Below, one piece after another: positions 11,740 through 22,552 of a stretch of 64,000 nucleotides of DNA. Source of the stretch: Straminergon stramineum. Lineage: Eukaryota; Streptophyta; Bryopsida; Hypnales; Calliergonaceae. The stretch spans positions 27,142,485 to 27,206,484 of the forward strand of contig OY987267.1 of NCBI GenBank assembly GCA_963920665.1, given 5' to 3'. Position 1 is the stretch's first letter; every line of letters starts with the position of its first letter. The notes under the pieces were generated by a model that made no database searches, was not told the DNA's origin, and saw nothing but the letters and a program-made list of their open reading frames with translations. A program made the position numbers and the translations under genes.

Positions 11740-14700
11740 ATGGCAGATTCCCCTTCTGCTCCTATCGACATCGGATTCACGAGTGCGGCAAAGGCCACAC
11801 ATAATAGCCTGTTGGTTGAGAGACAGAAACGAAAACTTGCTTGATTGCAGGAAGAGGCAAAGGCCGTTGATCGGAAGGCGCATGCAATGAAAAGGGCGTT
11901 GGAAGCGAGGCCAGAAAGAGAGCTTGAATTGGGAAGACAATGCGTAGTTACTTCACATCTAGCCGAAACTCGTTGAATCGTGGGCCCCTGCAATGCACAT
12001 CGAAGGAGGTGGACAACTCTGGTGAATTGGACAACTTTGGTACAAGACCTTCAAGTGCTTGCCTAACGGACATAGAGTTCGAGGGCTCCCAGTCTATAGA
12101 CACAGAAGTTCTTCTTTCTTGCCCCCTCGTTCTCCCTATCTCTGACGATGATGATCTGTTCGAGAATTCTGAAGATGATCTAGACTTGAGTGGGGACGAG
12201 ATGGTAGGCTCTGATGACGATGTTTTCAAGGATCTGCCAAGCCATGGACGAAACAAACGCAAGAGCAAAGATCTAAGGTTGCATGCTGCGAAGGTTGTAG
12301 GACCGTCCATCACAAACACGTTGAAGAAGCTGAAAAAGAATTACGATGTGCACCGCAAATTCCACAACGAGTGGGCAACGAAGGAGCCGTGGAGTGAGGC
12401 TATACTGGCGGAGGATGGAGTCATGCACATGGTGCAATGCAAGCCTTGCATTGTTGTGCGTAGGAAGCCGATTCAAATGGCGCCAAAGTGGGACACGATT
12501 TCGAAACATGGCAATCGAGAAATCCATAAGAAGTGCATGCTTCTATATGCGGCTCGTGGACCCTCTACCGTCATTGAGCAAATTCAAGGGTGCAATATAG
12601 TGGAGTCCCAAAAGAAGCGTGTGCAGTTTGCAATGTTGTTCCAATTGCTTGCAAATGGGAGACCCATGACGGAATTTGAGGGAAGGTTTGAATTGTATTA
12701 GTTCCTTTATGTGCCTGAAATGCCTTGTAAGCACTAGGCTGATGGATCCGGCTCGATAATGGCTGAGCATTTGTATGACTTCGTGAAGCAAAAAAACCAG
12801 AGTCTTGTATCCAGTGCCAAGTATTTGGCTTTATCTGCAGACGAAACCACTGCTTGCGACAATACTAGTTGGATTGCCATCTATGCTTACGTGATGCTAA
12901 ACTGGTGTCGCGTGCCTCTTCTTCTCACGATCTAGAAGATGGACTGTGATGGTGCAACTGCGGACAAATTGACAAATGTCATAATGTCTGCTTTGAGTGC
13001 TACGAGGGGGGGGGGTCTCAGATTCCGAAATTTCGGAGAAGTTGCTTTGTTTTGGTGCAGACGAGGTCAGTACTTTCCAAGGATTGAAGACAGGAGTCAC
13101 GGCACAGATCAAGGAGAAGTACGCTCCTTTTGCCACAAGTGTTATTTGTTGTGCACATCGTTTGAATCTTGCTACACACTCACTATCTTCACTGACAGTG
13201 ATGCATGCAGTTGAAGAAGTCTTAAGAACGACACATAGTTATTTTGCCCATTCTCCGAAGAAGGCAGCTGAATTCAAAGGCCTCTCTCAGCAGTTGGAGT
13301 CCAAAGGCCTTAAGTTGCTCAAGAATGTGAAAACTCGGTGGATTAGTTGCCTTGCTCCAATTCGCAGGCTACTAGCAGAATACAAAGGTGTCATGGCCAT
13401 GATGCATGCAGATAAAAATGATAGGAAGTGGGGGCAAAAGGCTCGTGTGAGTTTCACGTTGCTTTTGTATTTCTATTTTTTTCCTTAACATATTTGATGC
13501 TGTGTTAGTTTCAGCATCCCATTTTTTTCTTTGATGTTGAGTTAGTTTTAGCATCCCATTTTTTTTCTTTGATGTTGAATTAGTTTCAACATCCCATTTT
13601 TTTCTTTGGTGTTGAGTTAGTTTTAGCATCCCATTTTTTTTCTTTGGTGCTGTGTTAGTTTTAGCATCCTATTTTTTTTCTTTGGTGCTGTGTTAGTTTT
13701 AGCATCCCATTTTTTTTCTTTGGTGCTGTGTTAGTTTTAGCATCCCATTTTTTTTCTTTGATGCTTTGTTAGTTTGATGTTCTTTTTTCTTTGATGTTAT
13801 GTCCTATGGGTCAACATATTTGGTGTTTTGGTAGTGTGTTACTATGATGTGGGTGAAGTGGCCTAAGATGGTTGGCTTGACAATTTCTGTAGGCAAATCT
13901 GGTCCTTCTTTTAGACCCGTATGTTTTATTGGGCATGTTGGCACTCTTGCCAATGTTGGAGGCGGTGGACACACTTATACAATGGGCACAGAAAAGAGAC
14001 GCCTTCATTTGTGACTTTGTGGGGGTGTTGGGAATTTGTCAAACCAGCCTTTACACATTTTACCTCAATGCAGACACTACCTTCCGTAAAGACGAGTTCC
14101 ATGCGTATAATCAGGTTCTTCAATGCTCCCATGAGCAGATTTTGATGAAATGGGATGCGAATTTGAACTTGCCATGTGAAACTTTAACATTTGTGGTGGG
14201 TGGAGAGACATTGTATGCAATGCATGAAGGCGCCATGGTGCATCGAGAAAGATATGTGGCCATTATTGCTTCTGTGCAAAATGATTGTAAAGGTTAGTTG
14301 TGCTCTTTTCATTTTCAATTGTAGTCTTTGTAATGGAATTCAGGAGTGTTTGTTTGTTTATCCTTCAATTTCGACAATGCTTCTTTATTTGTGACTCGTT
14401 CAACATTGGTTGTCTATGTTCTTAGGTTTAACACTTGAAGTGGGCATTTGGACTTCTTCTTGTGCAGAGGCCGTAGGGAAACTAATGGACGAGATGGCAA
14501 GCAGGTTTCTTGATCACAGTCTCATGGATGCACTGGGCGTCGTGTACTCGCAGTATTGGTTGCAAGGTGATTGTTCCAATAGCTTCAGCAAGCATTTGGA
14601 CATTATCAAGAATTTTTATGGTGAGTCCAAGTGGATTGGTGAAGATCAACAGAAAAGGTTCGTCCCTACAGTACTTGAGAAATTCCTCTTGGAGTTGGAG

Positions 14701-15048
14701 CAGCCTTTGTTTAAGATCCCTATGATTGCTAATGCACACACTGCGATGGAGTTGCCCCCACTCAATGCACCTGCACATCAGCTAGTGAACCCACTCACTA
14801 AATTGTGGCGGACGTTGGATGCAAACTCATCACTTGGCATGAACTTCAGGGAGTACATCAAACTTGCTGAAATTGCCATGGTCCATGTTTTGGGAAGTGT
14901 AGAAGATGAACGGACCTTCTCCGCTTTGACTTTTCTCAAAGATAGGTTGCGTAATAGGCTTGATCACCACCTTGGCTTAGTTGTAGGCATGCATTGTCAA
15001 AATGTATACACTCTAAAGAATTTCCCGTATGATGATTGTTTCAAATAG
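11740..15048 (+). pseudogene. hAT transposase (zinc-finger, ZNF862-like group), broken
   Basis: The reading frame can be followed through three blocks. Block 1 (11740 or 11940 to about 13446) gives an acidic N-terminus, then a C-x2-C...H...H zinc-finger-like part (CKPC near 12440, HGNREIHKK near 12510-12535), the start of the RNase H-like fold (LSADETTACDNTSW, likely first catalytic Asp), then CCAHRLNLA and VKTRWIS, all standard hAT landmarks. A GTGAGT donor at 13447 and acceptor ending 13892 join it to 13893-14292; a second intron (14293-14425) leads to 14426-15048. That block has the hAT dimerisation region (LAEIAMVHVLGSVEDERTFS, then LRNRL). Lesions: TGA at 11842, TAG at 12699, TAG at 12735, TAG at 12931, and a frame change at a run of seven or more G near 13009. 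Both intron phases fit. The protein is inactive as it stands. Confidence 0.88.
13494..13795 (+). repeat. Minisatellite inside the transposase intron
   Basis: About seven tandem units of 38-42 bp, each running roughly from TGTTAGTTTTAGCATCCCA through a T-rich stretch to CTTTGGTGC. The array fills most of the first inferred transposase intron (13447-13892). Neighbouring units are nearly identical, so the array expanded recently or has been homogenised. The T-rich strand would give a pyrimidine-rich pre-mRNA. Confidence 0.85.
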
Positions 15049-16178
15049 TGGGTGGTGGCCACTGAGCGGCAACGATATGCTGTAACTGCATGACACCCAC
15101 TCTAGATTGAGGAAATAGTGCAGAAGTGTGGGGCTACAGTATTTAGTTGTTACTTGTTAGTTGAGTGCTTCAGCAGGTAGGTGTTAGATTTCTAATTTCA
15201 AATGAAATTTGGCTGCAAGGGGGAGGAATGTGCAGACTGCAATCTTGTTTATAGGGAATGGCACTTTCATTTGTTTGTTCACTTATTATAAACTTATAAT
15301 GTTATGTGGCCATGTTTCTAGCTTTCTGCAGATGGAAAGTGGAGAGTGCAGGTCATTGAATTGCGGTGCAGTTGCTATTGTCTTCTTGTCATGCAATTGC
15401 TTTTGTTTTTCTGAAGTATATGAACTCCCAATTTGTTGTCAACACGTTTGCTTTCATCGGTTGTATCTCTTCCATTCTCCTACTAATTTAGGCATTGGAG
15501 TTCCAAATTGTGTTGGTTGCAGGTCATGGTTACAGTAGTGATTAACTTCAAAGGAGTTGATTATCAAAAAAACTTTTTACTAATTGTCAAAAAACTTTGT
15601 GCTACTTTGTCGTTGCTTGTAGTCACATCAATGTACTAATGTGGGTTGCTTACATTGAAGCAATATTGTTAACTTCTTGTCCCACTGTAGTAGTGTACTA
15701 AATCAAGCATCGGAGTACTTGTGTTTGTTTTGCAAGTCTATTGTGCTAGTTGCAAACCTAGGAAGACTAGGAGCATGTTCTTTATATTGTATTTTTCACT
15801 CTAAATTTCGGTTTGTGGCAAATTTGTTTCATCTTTCCTTTAAATAAAATTGCCATTGTTGTGATGGATGTTTGCATTGTAGTTCTTGAATTTCTACAGA
15901 TTTTATAAGAACATAAAAAATGCAGCTTAAAGCAATTTGAAAGTGCACATTTAGCAGTGACATTTCCACCACACTTCAATCCTTGGTCGCCACTTTGTTG
16001 GACAACCAAAATTCTAAAGTCCCCATTGTCATCAAATTCAATGGAAAAATCATACCATGAAGCTAGTGACTTCTAGAAATAAACGGCAAGTTCATTATAA
16101 AAATAGCCACATAGCTTGTCCGTATTTGGTCTTCAATGAGAAAGCAGCACCTTGTGCTAAATGAAAAAAAAAACACTG

Positions 16179-16186
16179 CTCGTAGT
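16179..16186. repeat. hAT target-site duplication, right copy
   Basis: CTCGTAGT, identical to 10987-10994. The right end of the element (AACACTG) abuts it directly. Confidence 0.9.
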
Positions 16187-16530
16187 CATATTTTTGGAGG
16201 CCAACACTATGAAGAGAAGTATGATTGCAAATATGATTGCTAGTCATATTTTAGCCTTGTACTTTGCGGGCATATAGTATACATTCGTTGGGAATGCCAA
16301 AATACTTAATAGGGATTCATAGGGAAAATGTTTGGGGAACACATAGTCATATTTATTAATCATATTTTTGCTACAATTATATTTTGCAATCATATTTCTA
16401 TAATAGTCACATTTTTTTCTTTTTGGACAGCCTGAAGAAAATTTGGGTAGGAAATATATTTGGAAAGTGGTAAGTCATATTTGTTGGTCATATTTTCACT
16501 TTAGTCATATTTTACAGTCATATTTTTGAA
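16184..16530. repeat. Cluster of RTCATATTT words flanking the hAT element
   Basis: At least eight copies of AGTCATATTT or close variants (AATCATATTT, GGTCATATTTT, AGTCACATTT) in about 350 bp. The inverse word occurs just left of the hAT insertion (near 10955). Such clusters of a short word near an end are typical of subterminal transposase-binding repeats, so this is probably the end of an older DNA transposon into which the hAT element inserted. No matching outer terminal repeat was found. Confidence 0.55.
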
Positions 16531-19158
16531 TCAATTATATTTTGTTGATACATTTCTTTGGTAGTTATTTTTTTTTCTTTGGGGGGAGCCTAAAGAAAAG
16601 GTGGGCAATCTAAGATCATGGGTCTTTTATATTTTGTTCCTAGAGGCCAATCCTTGGGATCAAGGCTTGACTTTGTTTAATACCTATTAAAAAAATAATT
16701 TTCTTTTGTATGATGTGTCTATTATAGAATTCATGTCCAAATAATTTGGGGTGACAAATATTTATATTTTAATTAATATATTAATAATTTTCATAGGAAT
16801 TAGAGAAGGAGTAGAGAGAAAGAAAGTAAATAATAATATAGGAGATAATGAACTTTTTTTTGAGGATTTAAGGAAAAATTAGAGAGGAATGAAAGCCTAA
16901 GCCTCCAAGATGGAAACGAGGCCTGCTTTGATCCACTATTGGAATTTGCCATGGGGGTGACTAATTATGCTAATTGATTGTAATAGTTGATACAAAGTAA
17001 AATTTAATGCATTTAAACTAGTGATGTAGATTGAAGGTTGTGAAGTTTAGAAAAATACTTGAAGCTTGGAAAAAATCCAATCCAAGGAGAAGAAAGAAGA
17101 GTATGAGAAAAATCCATACCCAAGTGGCCATGGAGCAAAAGTAAGTGAGGAGTGTGATTTATGTTGAGAGTCTTTAAGTGTTTGAAGAAGAAGTGTAGGT
17201 TCTAAGTTTCTACTTGAAGCTTTAGACATGGTTAGGAGACTAATTTGACCCCCTTATAGGGATTTTGACTATGTATTAAACAAAGATTGTTGATTATAAT
17301 ACACATAGTTGATCAAATGAAGTTTTAAAGTCTTAAGTATATATTTGATTAGCACTTATGAAGTTGATGTCATTACAATTGTTTGATTCCTAGAGTAATT
17401 AGAAATCCATTAGTAGTAATAGAAGTCAAAGATTGCCATTCTAAACTATCCCAAAAAATGAAGGAAAAATACAAAAATATTGAAGATAATTTGGAAAAAG
17501 TCGAGAGGGGGAAGTAGAAAGAAATAGGTTGAAAGAAAAGAATTAGATCATGTACCTAATTTATACCCTTTGTTGTAAAAGTTTTTATTTAAGTTGTATA
17601 TAAAACACAAAAAATGCAACAAAAATGGATTAAAGTAAACCTCATGATACAATTACAATATACATGTTTGAGAATGGGGATGTGGTGGAAACAAATTCCA
17701 AGGCATGTCCTTAAATTTGGCACTTGGTTTTTTCTCTTCTTGTAGAAACTATAGTTGTGCTACAAATTAGAGGTTTAGGTCAAAACTCTAAGAATTTCTT
17801 AAATCCAATTTTGAATTCAAGATCACTTAGTTAATTTGTAGAGGATTTTAGTAACACATCACACTTTAAAAAAAAGATAAAACTTATGGAAGATAGAGTA
17901 CAATGAAATTGGATAATGTGTAGCGTTAGATTTAGATAAAAAAAATAACAAAGTTCATCCACTTCGAGTCCATAAGAAAACTTGAAATTTAGTGACATTT
18001 AGAATCCAATTTTGAAAGTAAAAATGAATTTAGACTTATAGGCTAAAAGAAAATGTTGGATGAAATCTTGAAGGATGAATTAGAGACAAACTGTCCTTCA
18101 TCCACCTCTATTTTTTGCTAAAAATATTCCATAATAAATATCTCTAATATTTTAGAATAGGCATACAACGCTCTACAAATTTTTAAATTTCTCAACTTGG
18201 ATTTGCTAGTCTAGAGTTTTAGCCTATATTGGCCAAAACCATCTAAAACCTCTAACTTTTATAAGTTGTGTCTTTTTTAGTTTAGATGTGAACCACTTAT
18301 ATTTTATAATTAGAAAAAAATTCTTCATTGCTTAGATTGCCTATTGAAAAATACTTAAATATCTAACTTAGGATTTGAAGCCCAACAACAAAAAATATAG
18401 TTGAATTTTTTTTATCTCAAGGATATAGATAAAACATTCACATATATCATATATTAAAGTTTGTCTCTTTCTTAGAAATTTTTTTTGCAATGTTATATAA
18501 GTCATATTTATAGAGGGTCTCTATAAGGCCGTTTAGAAGTCACAAAATTACTCATATGAAGATTAAGGTTCATTGTGATACACATGCTTGTATTCCAATT
18601 AAAAGATGGTTGTTTGACTATTCTTACAAGGATATGGACTATGAAAACATAATCCCTTTTTCTACTTCTAAGATACTTTTGAATAAGTCCTCTATGAAAT
18701 ACTTTTGTTCTTATATACTTAGTACATAGACGTAGATACTTTCATTGATGCATGGCATTTGCTTAGTTGTCTTTTTTTGTCATAACTATAGGTGTTTAAG
18801 GCCTTGCAACTTCTCTTTAAACATTTTGTAGAGTTGTATTGTAACATACATCTACTTTGTAGCAAATTTTGTTGTTAAAATAATTTAATTGCTTAGTATA
18901 ATTATATTTAATGAATTGCATGACTATGTCAAGTCACATGACTAAAGCAAGTCATGTGCATATCTAGAGCAAGTCACATGATTAGGGTTTTGAAACCCTA
19001 GCCACTATTTCTTCTTCTTCTTCTTCTTTAGCCATAGTACAAATCATGATTCATTCATTGGAAAACTTTCCTAATTTATTTACTATTGCTAAAAATCATG
19101 TATAATAAACCCTTATTTTTGTTGTGGTAAAACCACACCCTACTTATTAGGGGACCTT
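16531..19158. other. AT-rich intergenic DNA, no gene seen
   Basis: No supported gene or element. A CTT trinucleotide run lies at about 19008-19028 (ttcttcttc...). Confidence 0.45.
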
Positions 19159-19418
19159 TGTCACAACGTGCAATTTTCGATTTTTTGGTTTACCTAGTCA
19201 AGCTAACCGCAAAATACATATAGGTATCCGGAATTAGCTAAGGAACCATCTAGATGTGAATAAGAAGCGGAAAATGAGATAGTAGAAAGATCTATTCAAT
19301 CCAGGTTCCAGGGAGTGAACGGATAGGAGCGGATCTCTGACCGGACGGGGATGGACCGGATACCTTAGACGAACCGGATCCAGATTGAGTCAGGATGAGG
19401 TGGCAGGGAGTCCAACGG

Positions 19419-19427
19419 CTATAAAAG
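19419..19427 (+). promoter_or_regulatory. Likely TATA box of the 3.4-kb element
   Basis: CTATAAAAG lies about 270 bp upstream of the first ATG of the element's ORF, in GC-rich surroundings, and is followed by a T/C-rich leader. A second TATA-like word (TGTATATAG) occurs near 21510 downstream of the ORF. Transcription starts are inferred only. Confidence 0.55.
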
Positions 19428-19687
19428 AACTGGAGCTACCTAGATCAAACTCTTTCTCATTTTTGTTTGCCCAACGCTGTCTGTGCTCTGTGTTTGCCTC
19501 TGTGCCTGTCGATTAGTTTCCCATGACAGTCTTTTGTGCTAGTGTCTGTTGCGAGACTTGTGGTCCTTGAGTGTTCGAGCTTTAATTACCGGTTGAGATC
19601 GGGGAGCGAAAGCGAGAACGAGGCGTGTGGCTAGGAGAGATAGCGAGGGAGTATCGGAAAGGGTCCCGAGCACACCAATCCGTGTCC

Positions 19688-21279
19688 ATGCCGCAGCTTA
19701 GGAGGAGTAGAGGCGGACAGGCCAGTTCCAGTATACCCCCAGCGCAGGTGAAGCTCCGAAAGGTAGTTCCGGTTGTTCCCTCCACCGAACCAGCCAAGTC
19801 CCAACTCATGGAAGATTTAACTTCCATGGGTTGCCTAGGGTTTGTGGATAAACCCTGGGGCTTCAAAGAAGAGTCCATAGTCAGAGAACTCTTGGGCAAG
19901 CTGTCCAATGAGTTTGACAACACTCCGAGAGCCGTTCCACATTTGTGGATGGAAGACATGTGGAGAACACTCTATAGTTTCCGCGTAGGAGGGCTAGGAA
20001 TGGCAAGCCGGAAGGATGAGTTCTGCCGTGGGAAGTTCGGGGGAGCGGTCAACCCGAAAGACAGATACGCGGTGGATGACTGCATCGATGAGCGACAGCG
20101 CCGGCTGCTAAAGTTCTTAGTTCCGGTCCTTCATCCGGAAAAACCAACGAGGGTGACTAATTGACTATCTCCCTCGCCAACACTATTTTCGGCGCTCTAA
20201 GAAGAGACCGGAAAGTTGACTGGGCTCGGATCATTTCTGAGCTAGTCACCCAACTTGTAGGAAGAGTGGGGAAGAGTAGGGCCACTCCGGTGTGCCCCTA
20301 TCTCATGCACCTCTATCATTCTCACCAGCTCCTAAGCACACCAGAGGAGAAGAGGTGGAAGGCTCAGGAAAATCCCCTGAAATACGGAGAATCGGAAACG
20401 GATGAGGAGATGGAATCCGGTTCTGATCCTGAGGAGAACAGTGAGTCAGAGGAAGAGGAGGTGCCAATGCCGACCATCAAACGGTAGAAGACGACCTCTC
20501 CCAACAAGAGGGGGACGCCGCCCGCTCGCGACACCCCGGCCCTAGAGGAGAAGCCGGAGGTCGAGAAGACGGTGTCAGAAGAATCGGATCCTGAAGATCC
20601 GTTCAAATCACTCGTAAAAACCTTATGTAACATACGAGCGGATAGGGAGATGAAAAAGAAGATGGTGATAGCAATCGGGAGGATGGTGGGAGCAGCACCC
20701 GACCAGGAGCTACCGGAAAAGGTGGCGGGTTGTATCTCTGATCCAGTCGAGGCCCGGAAGCACGAAGCAGAGATCCGCCGGCTACAAGAGGAGGTGGATC
20801 AGATGAAGACGGAGATCCTAGTGCACAAGGAGAACTTCGCAGCCACCAAATCTATTGCAGAGGATGCTCGGCAGATGATGGAGCAAGTGAAGGCCACGTT
20901 CGGGGAGACCGGAACGGCCCTCACCAAAGCAAAGTTATTTGACGAGCAGGTGCACGAGGAGAAGAAGCTATCCGGTTCCTGGATGGTGAGGATTCTCAAT
21001 GACTTTGCCGAGCAGGTAGAAGCGGCAATGAAGGAGGCACGGAAGGTAGCGGACCGGATGGAGGAGAGTACCCGGATACTATCGGGAGCAACTTGCTCCC
21101 GCGGTATTCGACTCTCGGATATTTCTCTGCCGGATTCGTTCCCGGAAGTGACAGCAGGAGAGGGGAAGGATACGACCCCCAAGTCCAAGAGAACGACCCA
21201 GGCCAGCACGCTTGGAACCGCCATCAACTTGGACTCACCACCCGCATCCACAGAAGGCAATCCGGTTCCTCGACCTTAA
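19688..21279 (+). pseudogene. Gag-like / coiled-coil ORF of the 3.4-kb element, disrupted
   Basis: First ATG at 19688 (MPQLRRSRGG). The frame ends at TGA 20162, but coding character continues at once in another frame (from about 20161, LTISLANTIFGALRRD), stops at TAG 20485, and resumes in that frame to 21279. Read through, this is about 530 codons: a basic, Pro-containing N-terminus; a helical block (DKPWGFKEES, ELLGKLSNEFDN, VPHLWMEDMWRTLY); a second block (WARIISELVTQLVGRVGK, CPYLMHLYHSHQLL); an acidic Glu/Ser tract (about 20395-20460); and a long coiled coil (about 20640-21060, rich in E, K, A, R). The architecture recalls gag-like or 'putative plant transposon' proteins, but no zinc knuckle or catalytic domain is present. 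Function is unknown. Confidence 0.55.
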
Positions 21280-22552
21280 GAGATCGAGAGGAGTCGGAAC
21301 CTAAAAGAGGTTTTTGAGCAGATGGACCTGGGAGCGGACAGCACGACCATCGGATCGCGAATAGGGACTTAGGATGTACAGAGTAGGTAGAGTAGGAACG
21401 GATACGAAACCTGTTCCGATCCAGTTGGGAGTAGGTAGGACCGGAAAGTCTGACCGAGATGGCGGCGGAACTTTCGCGAGTTTTCCCGCCCATTTGTAAC
21501 TTTTTGAAATGTATATAGTCAGCGCCCACGAGGGACGCTGGGAGTCTTCTTTTTGCAATTTCTGTTGTACCTTTGTATGCGCTCTATTGTTGTGTGTGTC
21601 TCCTAAGCTTGGTAGGTTTGCATGATGTGGAGTTAGGAAGGCGAAAGGCAGAGTTGTGATTAGGTTTCTCCCCTTAGTGCGATAGTTTCCAATCCTTAGT
21701 GTGTGTGCACGTCATGTAAGTGTTGGGAGTGTATTTCAGTGCCTCAGCAAGATCTAGGGTTTTGAAGTTCCGGGTGAGATAGCCGCTGCTAGGCTAGGCG
21801 GATAGGGAGGGTATCCTTAGTTGCGCTAGAACTCCTGGACGGGTAGTCCGGTTGAGTGTCCGATCTTCTGAGAGGTCTCACACTGTAGTTGGTAAATGGA
21901 ATGATCCTAGTTACTGTTGGAACGGACGAATACACTTGTAACCACCTAGCTTTGTACGGGTAAGAGCTGGCATTGAGGTCGTTGTAGTAAGAATGGATCG
22001 TACGGGGGATCTCTGTGTGACCTGTATTCCGGATTGCTATCAGGATTGCTGTGAGGGATCAAACCGGATTCGAGTTAGTTAGGAAAGGAGGGGAGAGAAC
22101 AGTGGGTCTTCAACCACTATAATCCGCAAAAGGAGTGGTGGGCCTACCACTCAGAAACCTAAGTGGCAAACCCTCTGATGGTCCAACAGAGGCAAAACTA
22201 AACCGGAAAAGTGTTGAGGAGATACAGGAACCAGTTGGAGTGGATTTGTTCTAAGCAGTCCCAGGACCGGAATCGTTTAGGTCCTGGGGATTGGGAGAAT
22301 TGGATTAACCGAAGGATTGAAAGATCGGATGGAAAGTAATCCGGTCCTAATCCTCTTGGTGGTTGGTTGTTTCCGGTTTTAGATCTAGGACCGGAACGTA
22401 AACTTTAGAGGGTAAGAGCACTTACTTGCTCAAATCAAGTAAATACTTCACAGAATCTCGTGGGTTCGATCTTTAGAGTCACTTCGTTATGCTCTAGAGT
22501 GATTTTTGTGAGCATAATAGGGAATTTACTTATCCTGTGCTGCGACAACCTT

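Larger units (their letters stand above)
10995..16178 (+). mobile_element. hAT-superfamily DNA transposon, full length but defective
   Basis: 5184-bp element. The left end is CAGGGTGTTTTTTTTC; the right end read from the other strand is CAGTGTTTTTTTTTTC. The short imperfect inverted repeats with a CAG start are typical of hAT elements, and an exact 8-bp target duplication (CTCGTAGT) lies on both sides. Inside, on the plus strand, is a relic of a multi-exon hAT transposase gene (about 11740-15048). The left 0.75 kb and right 1.1 kb are non-coding ends. Stops and a frameshift mean it cannot make its own transposase, but intact ends could still be mobilised by a related active copy. Confidence 0.92.
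19159..22547 (+). mobile_element. 3.4-kb TG...CA element with 5-bp duplication; solo-LTR-like, carries an ORF
   Basis: Begins TGTCACAACG and ends TGCGACA, flanked on both sides by ACCTT (19154-19158 and 22548-22552). TG...CA ends with a 5-bp duplication are the signature of LTR-retrotransposon integration. No second internal copy of the ends, no primer-binding site, and no protease, reverse transcriptase or integrase is visible. The simplest reading is a very long solo LTR, or an unusual unit bounded by short inverted repeats (TGTCRCARC). It is clearly GC-richer than its flanks and is full of ACCGGA/TCCGGT words near both ends (about 19230-19390 and 21740-22400). It has a TATA box and a degraded ORF on the plus strand. 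Confidence 0.75.

Noticed and set aside
11371..11993. Minus-strand ORFs of 133-189 codons inside the hAT element
   Set aside because: They overlap the 5' part of the plus-strand transposase gene, resemble no protein I know, and run against the clear orientation of the transposase motifs.
13494..13795. CRISPR-like array
   Set aside because: Units are contiguous without unique spacers, and the context is a plant intron.
19159..22547. A complete LTR retrotransposon with two LTRs
   Set aside because: No second copy of the TGTCACAACG start or the TGCGACA end is present inside, and no protease, RT, RNase H or integrase motif can be read in any frame.
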